Shown here: piece after piece, positions 7,618-16,314 of the stretch
How the letters are laid out: each line of letters begins with the position of its first letter
Numbering within the stretch: position 1 is the stretch's first letter
Assembly: GCA_900541395.1 (NCBI GenBank)
Contig: UQJT01000041.1
Coordinates: 1-19,494 of the forward strand
DNA from: an uncultured Desulfovibrio sp.
GTDB taxonomy: Bacteria; Desulfobacterota; Desulfovibrionia; Desulfovibrionales; Desulfovibrionaceae
Reading direction: 5' to 3'
Length of the DNA stretch: 19,494 bases
Translations under genes and position numbers: made by a program
Notes under the pieces: model-generated
What the model saw: only the letters and a program-made list of their open reading frames with translations
Database searches by the model: none
What the model was told of the DNA's origin: nothing

Positions 7618-9486
7618 TCACCCCGAAAGCTCGCCCAACTCCTTCAGTCGTTGTTCCACAAGCTCCCAGCGCAGCAGCGCTTGGGTCTGTTCTTCCTCCA
7701 GCGCGGCCAGACGTTCCGTGGTGCGGATGAACGCCGCCTGATCCCTGGTGAACAAGTCGGGATCGGCGAGCAACGTTTCCAGGTCCTTCTGCTCACGCTC
7801 CAGCGCGTCCAGGTGTTCCGGCAAAGCTTTCAGTTCCGAGGTCAACTGCTCGAATTCCCGCTGCTCCTTAAAGGTGCGCTTGCGGGCTTTGGCCGGGGCG
7901 GAGCGAGGGACCGGGCGGGGAGTTTTTTCCGTATTCCGCGCCGGTGACGGCGCGGGCCGCTGCCGCAGCCAGTCGGTATACGCGCCCACATACTCACGGG
8001 CCCGGCCGTCGCCTTCCAACATGATCACGTTGGTCACGAGGTTGTCCAGAAAACGTCGGTCATGACTGACAACCAGCACGGTGCCGCTGTAGTCCGTCAG
8101 CAATTCTTCCAGAAGTTCAAGGGTTTCCGTGTCCAGATCGTTGGTGGGTTCGTCCAACACCAGCACATTGGAGGGCCGGGTGAAGAGCTTTGCCAGAAGC
8201 AGCCGGTTGCGCTCCCCGCCGGACAGAGCCTTGACCGGCAGGCGGAGACGATCCGGAGTAAACAGAAAGTCCTGTAAATACCCGACCACATGACGAGTGT
8301 CGCCGCCCACCGTGACCACGTCGTTTCCTTCCGCCACGCTGCGCATGATGTTTTCTTCGGGGTCCAGACTTGCGCGTAGCTGATCGAAGTAACTGATATG
8401 TAAATTGGTCCCAAGGCGCACCGCGCCTTCCGTGGGCGGAAGTTCGCCCAGCAGAACGCGCAAAAGCGTGGTCTTGCCGGCGCCGTTGTCGCCTATAAGG
8501 CCCACGCGGTCGCCGCGCTGGATGATGGTGGAAAAGTTGCGGAAAAGGGGCGCCTGACCGGGATAGGCAAAGGCAACGTCGTCGGCCTCGATGACCAGCT
8601 TGCCCGAGCGTCCGGCCTCCTGCGCGGCCATGCGCACGTTCCCCTGTTTGTCGCGCCGCTCGGCCCGTTCGACCCGCATGGCTTCCAGGGCGCGTACCCG
8701 GCCCATATTGCGCGTGCGCCGAGCCTTGATGCCCTGGCGTATCCATGCCTCTTCCCGAGCGAGTTTTTTGTCGAAAAGCCGGCAGGCTTGTTCCTCGGCG
8801 GCAAGGCGTTCCTCCCGCCGTTCCGGGTAACGATCAAAGCCGCAGGAATAGCTGTACAGCTTGCCCCGGTCGATTTCCACCACCCGTGTGGCCAGGCGTC
8901 CGGCAAAGGCCCGGTCGTGGCTGACGAAAATCAGGGTGCGGGCCTTGCGCAGCAAAAAATCTTCCAGCCAGGTGATGGTGGCGATGTCCAGATGGTTTGT
9001 CGGTTCGTCCAGAATGAGATCTTCCGAACGGACGAGCGCTCTTGCCAGGGCCACCCGCCGCCTGGTTCCGCCGGAAAGCGCGACGAATTCGGCGTCCGGG
9101 TCCAGCCCCAGATGATGAATGACGCCAATCACCTCGCCATAGCGCTCCCAGCCGCCGACCCGCTGCCCGTGGTCCGCTCCGGCATGGGCGGCGGCCAAAG
9201 CCTTGCCCTCTTCTCCCAGAACTTCGGCCACCAGGGAAAAGACCGGACCGCTCCAGTGTTCCGGCACATCCTGGGGCATGTGTCCGATGGGGGTGCCGGG
9301 CCGAACAATGATTCCGGAATCCGGCTCCCGTTGCCCGTCCAACAGGGCCAGCAGGGAGGATTTTCCCGCGCCGTTGCGACCTGCAAGGCAAAGCCGTTCC
9401 CCCACTTCCACAGACAAGTCCGCCGCGTCCAGCAAAGGCTTGCCGCCCAGGTTCAGAGTCACCCCCTGCATGCTCAAAAATGCCAA
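7618..9486 (-). CDS. uup: Uup-type ABC-F ATPase
   Basis: This is a soluble protein with two ABC ATPase domains and no membrane segments. Counting from a possible upstream TTG at 9498, the first domain has Walker A GRNGAGKSS (40-48), signature LSGGT (141) and LILDEPTNHLD (161-171). The inter-domain linker characteristic of ABC-F proteins follows (about 230-290, with IRQGIKARRTRNMGR). The second domain has GDNGAGKTT (336-344), LSGGE (425) and LVLDEPTNDLD. The last 100 residues form the charged coiled-coil tail that distinguishes Uup from other ABC-F members. Uup acts on ribosomes and was first linked to transposon excision in E. coli. TTG at 9486 is preferred as start because GGAG lies six bases upstream; TTG 9498 and ATG 9471 are alternatives. 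It is transcribed against both neighbouring operons. Confidence 0.93.
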   Translation of the reverse strand: MAFLSMQGVTLNLGGKPLLDAADLSVEVGERLCLAGRNGAGKSSLLALLDGQREPDSGIIVRPGTPIGHMPQDVPEHWSGPVFSLVAEVLGEEGKALAAAHAGADHGQRVGGWERYGEVIGVIHHLGLDPDAEFVALSGGTRRRVALARALVRSEDLILDEPTNHLDIATITWLEDFLLRKARTLIFVSHDRAFAGRLATRVVEIDRGKLYSYSCGFDRYPERREERLAAEEQACRLFDKKLAREEAWIRQGIKARRTRNMGRVRALEAMRVERAERRDKQGNVRMAAQEAGRSGKLVIEADDVAFAYPGQAPLFRNFSTIIQRGDRVGLIGDNGAGKTTLLRVLLGELPPTEGAVRLGTNLHISYFDQLRASLDPEENIMRSVAEGNDVVTVGGDTRHVVGYLQDFLFTPDRLRLPVKALSGGERNRLLLAKLFTRPSNVLVLDEPTNDLDTETLELLEELLTDYSGTVLVVSHDRRFLDNLVTNVIMLEGDGRAREYVGAYTDWLRQRPAPSPARNTEKTPRPVPRSAPAKARKRTFKEQREFEQLTSELKALPEHLDALEREQKDLETLLADPDLFTRDQAAFIRTTERLAALEEEQTQALLRWELVEQRLKELGELSG

Positions 9487-9967
9487 AACTCTCTCCAATA
9501 TATTGATATAACAGTTCTACATTCACGAAACGAAGACGCTTGGCCGGACTCTGGTCCAGGCCTTTGTTCCGCTCTTTTTGTATAGGTCCGCACGAAGTTG
9601 GGCAAGCAGCCAAACTCCGCCGGATTGCGCGTAAACAGATGATGAAAGATGCGCGACAGAAAAACCGTCATCTCCGTGGCGTCCGAGCCTTTCCTCAGCA
9701 TGCGGCGGACGTCGCAACCGCGGCGCCGACCTTTATTTTCCATACCGCTTCAACTATGGTATTTTTAGAACTCATTTCCTAATTCAGCCCAAGGGCGAAT
9801 TATGAAGAGCATTCGCCCAAAAAACGTGGTTTTTAGCTCATTCACGGCGCTTTCCGCGCCGCGCCGGACTCTCGTCCGGCGTTAGAGCGTTTACTGTTGA
9901 AAACGGCAAGCGCTCCGGCGGCCGAGGCGGCTGCGGATGAAAACATAGTCGAGGGGCCAAACAGCGT
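9487..9967. other. Divergent intergenic region between uup and cas3
   Basis: About 480 bases with no convincing gene. It must hold the uup promoter (minus) and the cas3 promoter (plus), but I see no clear -35/-10 pair for either. It contains an 8-bp inverted repeat GGGCGAAT/ATTCGCCC (9793-9818), a 5-bp stem GGCGC/GCGCC (9846-9860), an 8-bp stem CGCCGGAC/GTCCGGCG with a 4-base loop (9862-9881), and a TTAGAG motif immediately after it. The string GCCGGACTCT, followed by one variable base and GTCC, occurs twice (9543-9557 and 9863-9877). Short ORFs on both strands here show no family features. Confidence 0.5.
9862..9902 (+). repeat. GC-rich hairpin followed by the third TTAGAG...TTGAAA motif
   Basis: A perfect 8-bp stem with a 4-base loop (CGCCGGAC, TCTC, GTCCGGCG; 9862-9881) is followed at once by TTAGAGCGTTTACTGTTGAA (9882-9901). 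The motif resembles the inverted pair at 7419 and 7546. The hairpin may act as a weak terminator or a transcript-leader structure upstream of cas3; there is no proper T run. Confidence 0.35.
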
Positions 9968-12271
9968 ATGCTCTATGGACATTCATTGCCGGGACAACCG
10001 GAATCAAAGTGGCAAACTCTGGACGCCCACCACAGCGGCGTGGCTCAACTGGCATCGTCCTTTGCCGATTTCGGCCTGTCCGAAACCGCGGGTCTGCTCG
10101 GCGGCACGCATGATATCGGCAAATGTTCCGAAGCGTTCCAGAACAGACTGCGAGGGAAAGGCGGAAAGGTGGATCACACCACCGCAGCCTGTCTCCATCT
10201 GCTGGAGGAGTGGAAAAACAGCCCTTCTCCCCAATTGGGAGAATTTTTGGCCGAGCTTTTGGCCTATCCCCTCCTGGGTCATCACGGAGGCATGCCGGAC
10301 TACGGCAGTCAGGCGGAAGAAGGGACCCTTCAGCATCGCCTCAAGGGAACGCGGGCGAATTCCGTCCCGGCCTGGAGACAAGAGGGCCTGCCTCCACTGC
10401 CCGACGTCGAGCGCTTTGCCCGGGAACTCAAGCCCTTTATGGCTTTGGACGGCCGCCCGAATCCATTTGCCGCGGCGTTTCTCCTCCGCATACTTCATTC
10501 CTGCCTTGTCGACGCCGATTTTCTGGACACGGAGCGTTTCTGCTCTCCCGACAGACATGGCCTTCGCCGTGAATGGCCTGCGATTGAGCAACTGGAAAAA
10601 AAACTGCTCCAACATCTGACGATGACGGGTTTTCTGCCTGACGCCCGCGTGGATGAAAAAGAACTGGCGGCCGGGGCCGATTTTTCATGCGGGAGCGACG
10701 AGCGCCGAACCTCCATCAGGCTGGCGCGCGCCTTTATGCTCCAGCGCTGTCTGGCCGCGGCCGAAACGCGCCCCGGACTTTTTTCCCTGACCATGCCCAC
10801 CGGCGGAGGAAAAACGCTGTCATCTCTGGCCTTCGCCTTGCGCCATGCCCGTATGCACGGCCTGCGCCGGGTCATTCTCGTCGTCCCCTATACGAGCATC
10901 ATTGAACAAAACGCCGACGTCATCCGGCGGATTTTGGGCGAAGACGCCGTGCTTGAGCATCACAGCCATTATGTCCATCCCGAGGAAGGCCGCCGTGCGG
11001 AACAAAATGCAAGCCTGGCTTACAAATTGAGCACGGAAAACTGGGATGCCACAATCATCGTCACGACGTCGGCGCAGTTTTTTGAATCCCTGTTCGACAA
11101 TCGCCCCTCCCGCTGCCGTAAACTCCATAATATAATTCAAAGCGTCATCATTCTTGATGAAGTGCAAATGCTCCCGGTTCCCTATTTAAAACCCTGCCTT
11201 TCCGCTTTAAAAATACTGACCGCCCGATACCGCAGCTCCGTTGTTCTCTGCACCGCCACTCAACCCGCCTTGATGAAGTCTTCCTTTCTTGAGGAAGGTT
11301 TTGCCTCCGAAGATGTCCATTCCATTATTCCCCATTTCCTTCTCCCCGTGCTGTACCGTATTTTTGAACGCTCCCGCGCGGAGCATGCGGGGAAGCTGAG
11401 CGATGATCGGATAGCGGAAATCATCATGAAGGAACGGCAAATTCTCTGCATCGTCAATTCCCGAAACTATGCGCGCGAACTTTACGAACGCCTTGAAGGC
11501 GGCGAGGCGGATTTTCATCTCAGCGCCCGCATGACTCCGGAGCATCGGACGCGGGTTCTGAACCGCATCCGACGCAGACTCGCGGAGGGGCTTCCCTGCC
11601 GGGTCGTCAGCACATCTGTTATAGAATGCGGCGTGGATATCAGCTTCCCCGTCGTCATGCGCGAAAAAAACGGGCTTGACGTGCTGGCCCAGTCGGCCGG
11701 TCGATGCAACCGCGAGGGGCAGGGCAAACTTGGTCGCGTGGTATGTTTTTCGACGGAAAAACCTCTGCCCAAACGGGCGGCGGAACTGAGCCGCCGACGC
11801 CGCGCCTTCGACGAAGTTTCCGACATGCCGGAGCTGTTTGGGCCGGAGGCCGTACAGGCGTATTTCAAAACACTGTACTCTTCAAGCCGACATCTTTTGG
11901 ATGAAAAAAAAATTCTTGAAAAAACAAGTATGGTGGGCGGGACATTTCAATTCCAATTCGCTTCCATAGCGCGGCAGTTTCGCTTCATAGAAGAAGATAC
12001 GGAAAATGTCGTCATTGAGCAGGGAGAAGCGGCGGCGCTCCTCCGGCAAGCAGGTCCGTATGGAGAACTGTCTCCATCGGTATTGCGCCGACTACAGCGC
12101 TTCAGCGTTCAGGTCCATCGCCATGAGTTGGAACGCATGAAAAAGGACGGCCGCATAGACACAAAAAACGGTTTCCTTCATGTGCTGGTCGGCGGAACCG
12201 GGTACAGCGAAAAAACAGGTCTCGATGTCACGCTGGAACATGGCGTGCCGGTGGAAGACCTGATGTTTTAG
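9968..12271 (+). CDS. cas3: Cas3 HD nuclease-helicase, type I-C
   Basis: The protein has 767 residues. It is the effector that Cascade recruits to nick, unwind and degrade target DNA. The N-terminal HD nuclease has H5 (LYGHSLPG), H21/H22, the HD pair H48-D49 in THDIGK, H70, and H105-H106 in LGHHGG. The SF2 helicase has Walker A MPTGGGKT (276-283), the box II motif ILDEVQ (D397-Q400), the segment VSTSVIECGVDIS and motif VI QSAGRCNREG (575-584). The C-terminal region matches the I-C Cas3 accessory domain by position only. The start MLYGHSLPGQPESKW is typical of the family. GAGGGG lies 11 bases upstream, a rather long spacing. Helicase and nuclease motifs are intact, so the protein looks functional. 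Confidence 0.96.
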   Translation: MLYGHSLPGQPESKWQTLDAHHSGVAQLASSFADFGLSETAGLLGGTHDIGKCSEAFQNRLRGKGGKVDHTTAACLHLLEEWKNSPSPQLGEFLAELLAYPLLGHHGGMPDYGSQAEEGTLQHRLKGTRANSVPAWRQEGLPPLPDVERFARELKPFMALDGRPNPFAAAFLLRILHSCLVDADFLDTERFCSPDRHGLRREWPAIEQLEKKLLQHLTMTGFLPDARVDEKELAAGADFSCGSDERRTSIRLARAFMLQRCLAAAETRPGLFSLTMPTGGGKTLSSLAFALRHARMHGLRRVILVVPYTSIIEQNADVIRRILGEDAVLEHHSHYVHPEEGRRAEQNASLAYKLSTENWDATIIVTTSAQFFESLFDNRPSRCRKLHNIIQSVIILDEVQMLPVPYLKPCLSALKILTARYRSSVVLCTATQPALMKSSFLEEGFASEDVHSIIPHFLLPVLYRIFERSRAEHAGKLSDDRIAEIIMKERQILCIVNSRNYARELYERLEGGEADFHLSARMTPEHRTRVLNRIRRRLAEGLPCRVVSTSVIECGVDISFPVVMREKNGLDVLAQSAGRCNREGQGKLGRVVCFSTEKPLPKRAAELSRRRRAFDEVSDMPELFGPEAVQAYFKTLYSSSRHLLDEKKILEKTSMVGGTFQFQFASIARQFRFIEEDTENVVIEQGEAAALLRQAGPYGELSPSVLRRLQRFSVQVHRHELERMKKDGRIDTKNGFLHVLVGGTGYSEKTGLDVTLEHGVPVEDLMF

Positions 12272-12294
12272 CCCGTTTTTTATTGTTTTATCCG

Positions 12295-12323
12295 TTGAAC
12301 TGTCTGCGTAAAATTTGTACAAT
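12295..12323 (+). promoter_or_regulatory. Predicted sigma70-type promoter upstream of cas5c
   Basis: A -35 box TTGAAC (12295-12300) and a -10 box TACAAT (12318-12323) are separated by exactly 17 bases, in an AT-rich stretch between the cas3 stop and the cas5c start. It would give a 5' untranslated region of about 85 bases and allow the Cascade and adaptation genes to be expressed separately from cas3. Confidence 0.6.
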
Positions 12324-12415
12324 ATAACTAAAATTATGGTGCAGCATCGGGCGCGGCTGTCCACGCCTGCGCCAAAAAGCTCTACAAAGCGTCATTGGTC
12401 GCAAAGGAGGCTCCC

Positions 12416-13087
12416 ATGAAAGGAGTCAGACTGAAAGTATGGGGAGACTACGCCCTGTTCACGCGTCCGGAGAATAAGGCCGAACGCATGAGTTATGACG
12501 TGCCGACCCCATCCGCGGCAAGAGGAATGCTGGAGGCAATACACTGGAAACCGGCGATACGCTGGGTCGTCGACAGGATACATGTTCTCAATCCCATCGT
12601 TTTCGATTCCGTACGTCGCAATGAAGTCTCGCAGAAAGGGCCGACGGCGTCGACCGTAAAAAGCGCCGCCAAAAACGGCTCCGTCTTGGTTCAGCATATC
12701 GAAGAGATGCGTCAGCAACGGGCGTCTCTTGTTCTGCGCCATGTGGCGTACATCATCGAGGCTCATTTCGAAATGACGGAGCGCGCTGGCGCGGGCGACA
12801 ACGAAGGCAAACATATCGATATTTTCCGCAGGCGGGCGAAAAACGGGGAGTGCTTTCAACAGCCCTGCCTGGGATGCAGGGAGTTCCCCGCGTATTTTTC
12901 CCTGTTGGAAAATAAAGATATTCCACCTTCCGCCTTGGCAAACGATGCCCCGCGCGATCTCGGCCTCATGCTCTACGACATCGACTTCACCCGCGGCATG
13001 AAGCCCATATTCTACCGGCCAAAACTGGAAAACGGCATCGTCGACGTAGCTCGATGGAGGGAGGAAACCTTATGTCTTCCTATCTGA
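12416..13087 (+). CDS. cas5c: Cas5c (Cas5d) crRNA-processing endoribonuclease, type I-C
   Basis: In type I-C, which lacks Cas6, Cas5c both cuts the pre-crRNA at the repeat hairpin and caps the crRNA 5' handle in Cascade. The 223-residue protein contains the family segment SYDVPTPSAARGMLEAIHW (26-44), the DRIHVLNPI segment and VRRNEV. It also has KHIDIFRRRAKNGECF (132-147), in which K132-H133 match the Lys-His pair implicated in catalysis in the Bacillus halodurans enzyme, and CLGCREF (151-157). The B. halodurans catalytic tyrosine appears to align near H43 or its surroundings, and I am not certain of that column. The start is fixed at ATG 12416 by AAAGGAGG six bases upstream; a TTG 21 bases earlier would place that site inside the gene. 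The 3' end overlaps cas8c by 16 bases. Confidence 0.95.
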   Translation: MKGVRLKVWGDYALFTRPENKAERMSYDVPTPSAARGMLEAIHWKPAIRWVVDRIHVLNPIVFDSVRRNEVSQKGPTASTVKSAAKNGSVLVQHIEEMRQQRASLVLRHVAYIIEAHFEMTERAGAGDNEGKHIDIFRRRAKNGECFQQPCLGCREFPAYFSLLENKDIPPSALANDAPRDLGLMLYDIDFTRGMKPIFYRPKLENGIVDVARWREETLCLPI

Positions 13088-14823
13088 GCGAACTTTGCCG
13101 CTTTTACGACCGCCTGAGCGCCGACCCGGAGTCGGGAATGCCGCCCGAGGGCATGAGCGCCGAACAAATTTCCTTTGCGCTTGTTATTTCGGAAGACGGG
13201 AAGCTGGTTTCCGTACAGGACCTTCGGGATGGAAAAGGGCGCGCCGCGCGTTTTTTCGTTCCCGCGGCCGTGAAACGCTCGGTCAATGTGGCGTCTAACT
13301 TCTTATGGGACAACACCGGGTATGCCCTCGGCGTCGACGGCAAAGGCAAACCGAAAAGAACGCTTCAAACCGCCGAATCCTTCAAGATGCTGCACCGCCA
13401 GCTTCTGGCCTCCTGCGACGACGTTCATGCCAAGGCGCTTCTGGCCTTTCTTGAGGTATGGCGTCCTGAAATGTTTGAAGAGTTGGACGAAAAAGAAGCC
13501 CTGCTCGACAGCAATATCATATTCAAGTTGCGCGGCCATGAAAAATGGCTGCATGAGGCGGAAGCTCTCCAAAAAATCTGGCATTCGTCTTTAAAGCCGG
13601 AAAGGGGAGGGATTGATACAAGCGTCTGCCTCATCACGGGCGAACGGGGGCTTGTCGCCCCCACGCATCCTTCCGTCAAAGGCGTACCGGGAGCGCAGAG
13701 TTCCGGCGCGGCGCTCATCTCCTTCAACTGCCCGGCCTTCACGTCCTACGGAAAAGAGCAGAATGCCAATGCGCCCGTTACGGAAAATGCCGCTCGCGCC
13801 TATACCTCGGCGCTGAACTACCTCCTTCGGCGCGAGCATCGGCAAACAGTGCGCATAGGGGATACCAGCATAGTATATTGGACGGATAAGGCCGATCCTG
13901 CGGAAACTATGCTGGCAAGCTTGTTCGATCTTGATCCGGCTTCGACGCCTCCGCAAGATCAAGCCCAGCTCGACCGCCTGAAAGGCATCCTGAAGAACCT
14001 GCGCAAAGGCTGCCCCCTCAACGAGGCGGACAAAGAACTTAACAGCGGCGCGCGTTTTTTCATTCTGGGGCTCGCTCCCAATGCCGCTCGCCTCAGCGTG
14101 CGTTTTTGGCTGACGGATACTTTGGAAGCTTTGCTGAAACATCTGAGCCGCTGGTACGAAGACCTGAGCATAGAACGTCAATATCCCGGTTCCGAACCTG
14201 AATTTCCGCCGCTGTGGCTGCTCTTGCTCAGAACGGTCGCCGCCCAGGAGAAATCGGAGAATATCCCCCCCGCGCTCGGCGGACAGATGGCGCGGGCCGT
14301 CTTTTCAGGCTCGAACCTGCCGGAAAATGCCTATGCCGCCGCGCTTCAGCGTATCCATGCCGACAAGAAGGTGAACTACTTTCGCGCTTCTTTCATCAAG
14401 GCCTATCTCTGCCGCAACAAACATGAGGAAAAAGACATGACTACTCTGAACAGGGACGAAGACAATATCGGCTATCGTCTGGGCAGACTTTTCGCCCTGC
14501 TGGAAAAAGCGCAGAAAGACGCGCTGGGCCCGGTGAACGCCCCTCTGCGCGAACGCTATATCGGCGCGGCATCGGCGACGCCCCGTCTGGTGTTTCCCAT
14601 GCTCCTCCGGCTCAACCAACATCATATAACCAAAGCCAAAAAAGGCGGTTCCGAGGGGTACGAGGTATGGTTCCATAAAATTATAGGGGAGATAGTAGGC
14701 TCGATAAGCGCTTTTCCAGCCGTTCTTTCGCTGGAAGATCAGGGGCGATTCATGCTCGGCTATTATCATCAGGTCACCGCATTGTACGCCAAAAAGACCG
14801 ACACCGCTCAACCCGGAGAATAG
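13072..14823 (+). CDS. cas8c: Cas8c (Csd1) large subunit of type I-C Cascade
   Basis: This 583-residue protein is the large Cascade subunit, which recognises the PAM and anchors the target. The N-terminal part has SFALVISEDGKLVSVQDLRD, a Csd1-family feature, followed by FFVPAAVKRSVNVASNFLWD and YALGVDGKGKP. The middle has CLITGERG, ALISFNCPAFTSYGKEQNAN and TEMA-like alpha-helical stretches. The C-terminal helical region from residue 456 is also produced separately as Cas11c (see that entry). The start is ATG 13072, seven bases after GGAGG. An in-frame ATG at 13054 lies upstream of this ribosome-binding site and is less likely. The 16-base overlap with cas5c suggests coupled translation. Confidence 0.94.
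   Translation: MSSYLSELCRFYDRLSADPESGMPPEGMSAEQISFALVISEDGKLVSVQDLRDGKGRAARFFVPAAVKRSVNVASNFLWDNTGYALGVDGKGKPKRTLQTAESFKMLHRQLLASCDDVHAKALLAFLEVWRPEMFEELDEKEALLDSNIIFKLRGHEKWLHEAEALQKIWHSSLKPERGGIDTSVCLITGERGLVAPTHPSVKGVPGAQSSGAALISFNCPAFTSYGKEQNANAPVTENAARAYTSALNYLLRREHRQTVRIGDTSIVYWTDKADPAETMLASLFDLDPASTPPQDQAQLDRLKGILKNLRKGCPLNEADKELNSGARFFILGLAPNAARLSVRFWLTDTLEALLKHLSRWYEDLSIERQYPGSEPEFPPLWLLLLRTVAAQEKSENIPPALGGQMARAVFSGSNLPENAYAAALQRIHADKKVNYFRASFIKAYLCRNKHEEKDMTTLNRDEDNIGYRLGRLFALLEKAQKDALGPVNAPLRERYIGAASATPRLVFPMLLRLNQHHITKAKKGGSEGYEVWFHKIIGEIVGSISAFPAVLSLEDQGRFMLGYYHQVTALYAKKTDTAQPGE
14437..14823 (+). CDS. cas11c: Cas11c small Cascade subunit, internal in-frame start within cas8c
   Basis: Type I-C systems make the small subunit by internal translation of cas8c. 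Here an ATG at cas8c codon 456 is preceded by GAGG (14425-14428) with 8 bases of spacing. The product is 128 residues starting MTTLNRDEDNIGYRLGRLFA and ending at the cas8c stop. The alpha-helical opening GYRLGRLFALLEKAQKDALG is where Cas11c begins in characterised I-C systems. It would line the Cascade belly and stabilise the target-DNA loop. This is seen as an RBS plus in-frame ATG; the expression of the product is inferred from related systems. Confidence 0.78.
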   Translation: MTTLNRDEDNIGYRLGRLFALLEKAQKDALGPVNAPLRERYIGAASATPRLVFPMLLRLNQHHITKAKKGGSEGYEVWFHKIIGEIVGSISAFPAVLSLEDQGRFMLGYYHQVTALYAKKTDTAQPGE

Positions 14824-14834
14824 GGGGAAAACTC

Positions 14835-15692
14835 ATGTCCGCTATCGATCATCGCTATGATTTCGTCTTGTTTTTCGATGTCCAGAACGGCAACCCCAAC
14901 GGAGATCCCGATGCCGGCAATATGCCCCGCATCGATCCGGAAACCGGTTTCGGACTTGTCACCGATGTATGCCTCAAACGTAAGGTTCGCAACTACGTTG
15001 AACTTGACCGGGGTGGGGCTGCCGGTTTTCGCATCTATGTGCAGGAAAAGGCTGTCCTGAACCGACGCAATGCAGAGGCGTATACGGCGCTGAACCTTAA
15101 ATCGGAAGCGGGGAAATTGCCGAAAAAGGAAGAAGAGGCCCGCGCCGTCACCAATTGGATGTGCGAAAATTTTTACGATATCCGTACGTTCGGAGCGGTC
15201 ATGAGTACGGAGGTAAACTGCGGCCAAGTGCGCGGCCCCGTACAGTTTACCTTTGCCCGCAGCGAAGAGCCTGTCGTGCCCTCTGAAATCGGCATTACGC
15301 GCATGGCCGTCACCAACGAAAAAGATCTTGGAAAAGAACGCACTATGGGACGCAAATTTATCGTTCCCTATGGCCTCTACCGCGCAGAGGGCTTCATCTC
15401 TGCGCCTCTGGCGGAAAAAAGCGGCTTTTCCGAAGATGACCTGGAACTTCTGTGGGAAGCGCTCATTAATATGTTTGAACATGATCACTCCGCGGCCCGC
15501 GGCAAGATGAGCTCCCGCAAGCTCTTCGTATTCAAGCATGAGAAGCGCATGGGCAATGCCCCGGCTCAAAAGCTCTTTGACCTCGTGCGTTGCCGCCGAG
15601 CAAGCGAAGGCCCCGCCCGAGCCTTTACGGATTACGAAATCGAACTTGAAGCCGGATGCCCCGAGGGGGTAAGCGTGGACGAAAGGCTGTAG
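14835..15692 (+). CDS. cas7c: Cas7c (Csd2) Cascade backbone subunit
   Basis: The 285-residue protein is the repeated backbone subunit that binds the crRNA spacer. It carries the Csd2 opening HRYDFVLFFDVQNGNPNGDP (residues 6-25) followed by GFGLVTDVCLKRKVRNYV. A central block, STEVNCGQVRGPVQFTFARS, ITRMAVTN and GRKFIVPYGLYRAEGFIS, is also typical. LLWEALINMFEHDHSAARGKMSSRKLFVF follows near the C-terminus. An AGGGGG ribosome-binding site lies seven bases before the ATG. The gap to cas8c is 11 bases and to cas4 is 7 bases, so these genes form one operon. Confidence 0.96.
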   Translation: MSAIDHRYDFVLFFDVQNGNPNGDPDAGNMPRIDPETGFGLVTDVCLKRKVRNYVELDRGGAAGFRIYVQEKAVLNRRNAEAYTALNLKSEAGKLPKKEEEARAVTNWMCENFYDIRTFGAVMSTEVNCGQVRGPVQFTFARSEEPVVPSEIGITRMAVTNEKDLGKERTMGRKFIVPYGLYRAEGFISAPLAEKSGFSEDDLELLWEALINMFEHDHSAARGKMSSRKLFVFKHEKRMGNAPAQKLFDLVRCRRASEGPARAFTDYEIELEAGCPEGVSVDERL

Positions 15693-15699
15693 CGCAAGT

Positions 15700-16314
15700 A
15701 TGGATATCATGCTGTCCGCTCTCCAGCACTATGCCTTCTGCCCACGGCAGTGCGCCCTTATCCACCTCGAACAGGTATGGGAAGACAACGAGCATACGGC
15801 CGAGGGAACGCTGATGCACGAAAACGCGCATGGCGAAAAGAGCAGAATGCGCAACGGCGTGAAAATTGCGACCGATCTTGAGTTGCGCTCGACCCGGCTG
15901 GGACTTCGCGGCAGAGCGGATGTCGTGGAGTTCCACCGGGCCGGGACAATGTGGACGCCTTACCCCGTGGAGTACAAAAAGGGGCATCCCCATAAGGGCA
16001 TTGACGCCGACGCGGTACAGCTTTGCGCTCAGGCTTTATGCCTGGAAGAAATGCTTGACGTGCAGATACAAGAAGGAGCCCTCTTTTATGGAGAGGCGCG
16101 TCGACGCCGCGTGGTGCAATTTGATGAGCATCTGCGACAGCGGACGGAGGCTCTTGTCTCTGCGGTTCGCGCTATGCTGGAATCCGGCAGGACTCCTCCG
16201 CCGAAGGCTCTTCCGGGGTGCAATTCCTGCTCGCTGAAAGACTGGTGCCTGCCGGAACTGTTCTGCCATGCTGCATCGGACTATCTGCAAAAATTGTGTG
16301 AGGTTCAGCCGTGA
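15700..16314 (+). CDS. cas4: Cas4 RecB-like exonuclease with an Fe-S cluster
   Basis: The 204-residue protein takes part in spacer acquisition, trimming prespacers and helping to select those with the correct PAM. The RecB-like nuclease motifs are H40 (EGTLMHE), D74 (GLRGRADVVEF) and E91-Y-K93 (PVEYKKG), then a QLCAQALCLEE helix. The four cluster cysteines are C14 (FCPRQC) and C174, C177 and C183 (GCNSCSLKDWC). ATG 15700 has only a weak upstream AAAGG; ATG 15709 is an alternative three codons later. The stop overlaps the cas1 GTG by 4 bases (GTGA), so Cas4 and Cas1 are translationally coupled, fitting a Cas4-Cas1 acquisition complex. Confidence 0.95.
   Translation: MDIMLSALQHYAFCPRQCALIHLEQVWEDNEHTAEGTLMHENAHGEKSRMRNGVKIATDLELRSTRLGLRGRADVVEFHRAGTMWTPYPVEYKKGHPHKGIDADAVQLCAQALCLEEMLDVQIQEGALFYGEARRRRVVQFDEHLRQRTEALVSAVRAMLESGRTPPPKALPGCNSCSLKDWCLPELFCHAASDYLQKLCEVQP

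Noticed and set aside
9474..9743. 89-codon minus-strand frame upstream of uup
   Set aside because: It has no recognisable domain, overlaps the uup start region and lacks a good ribosome-binding site. It might be a gene remnant but cannot be supported.
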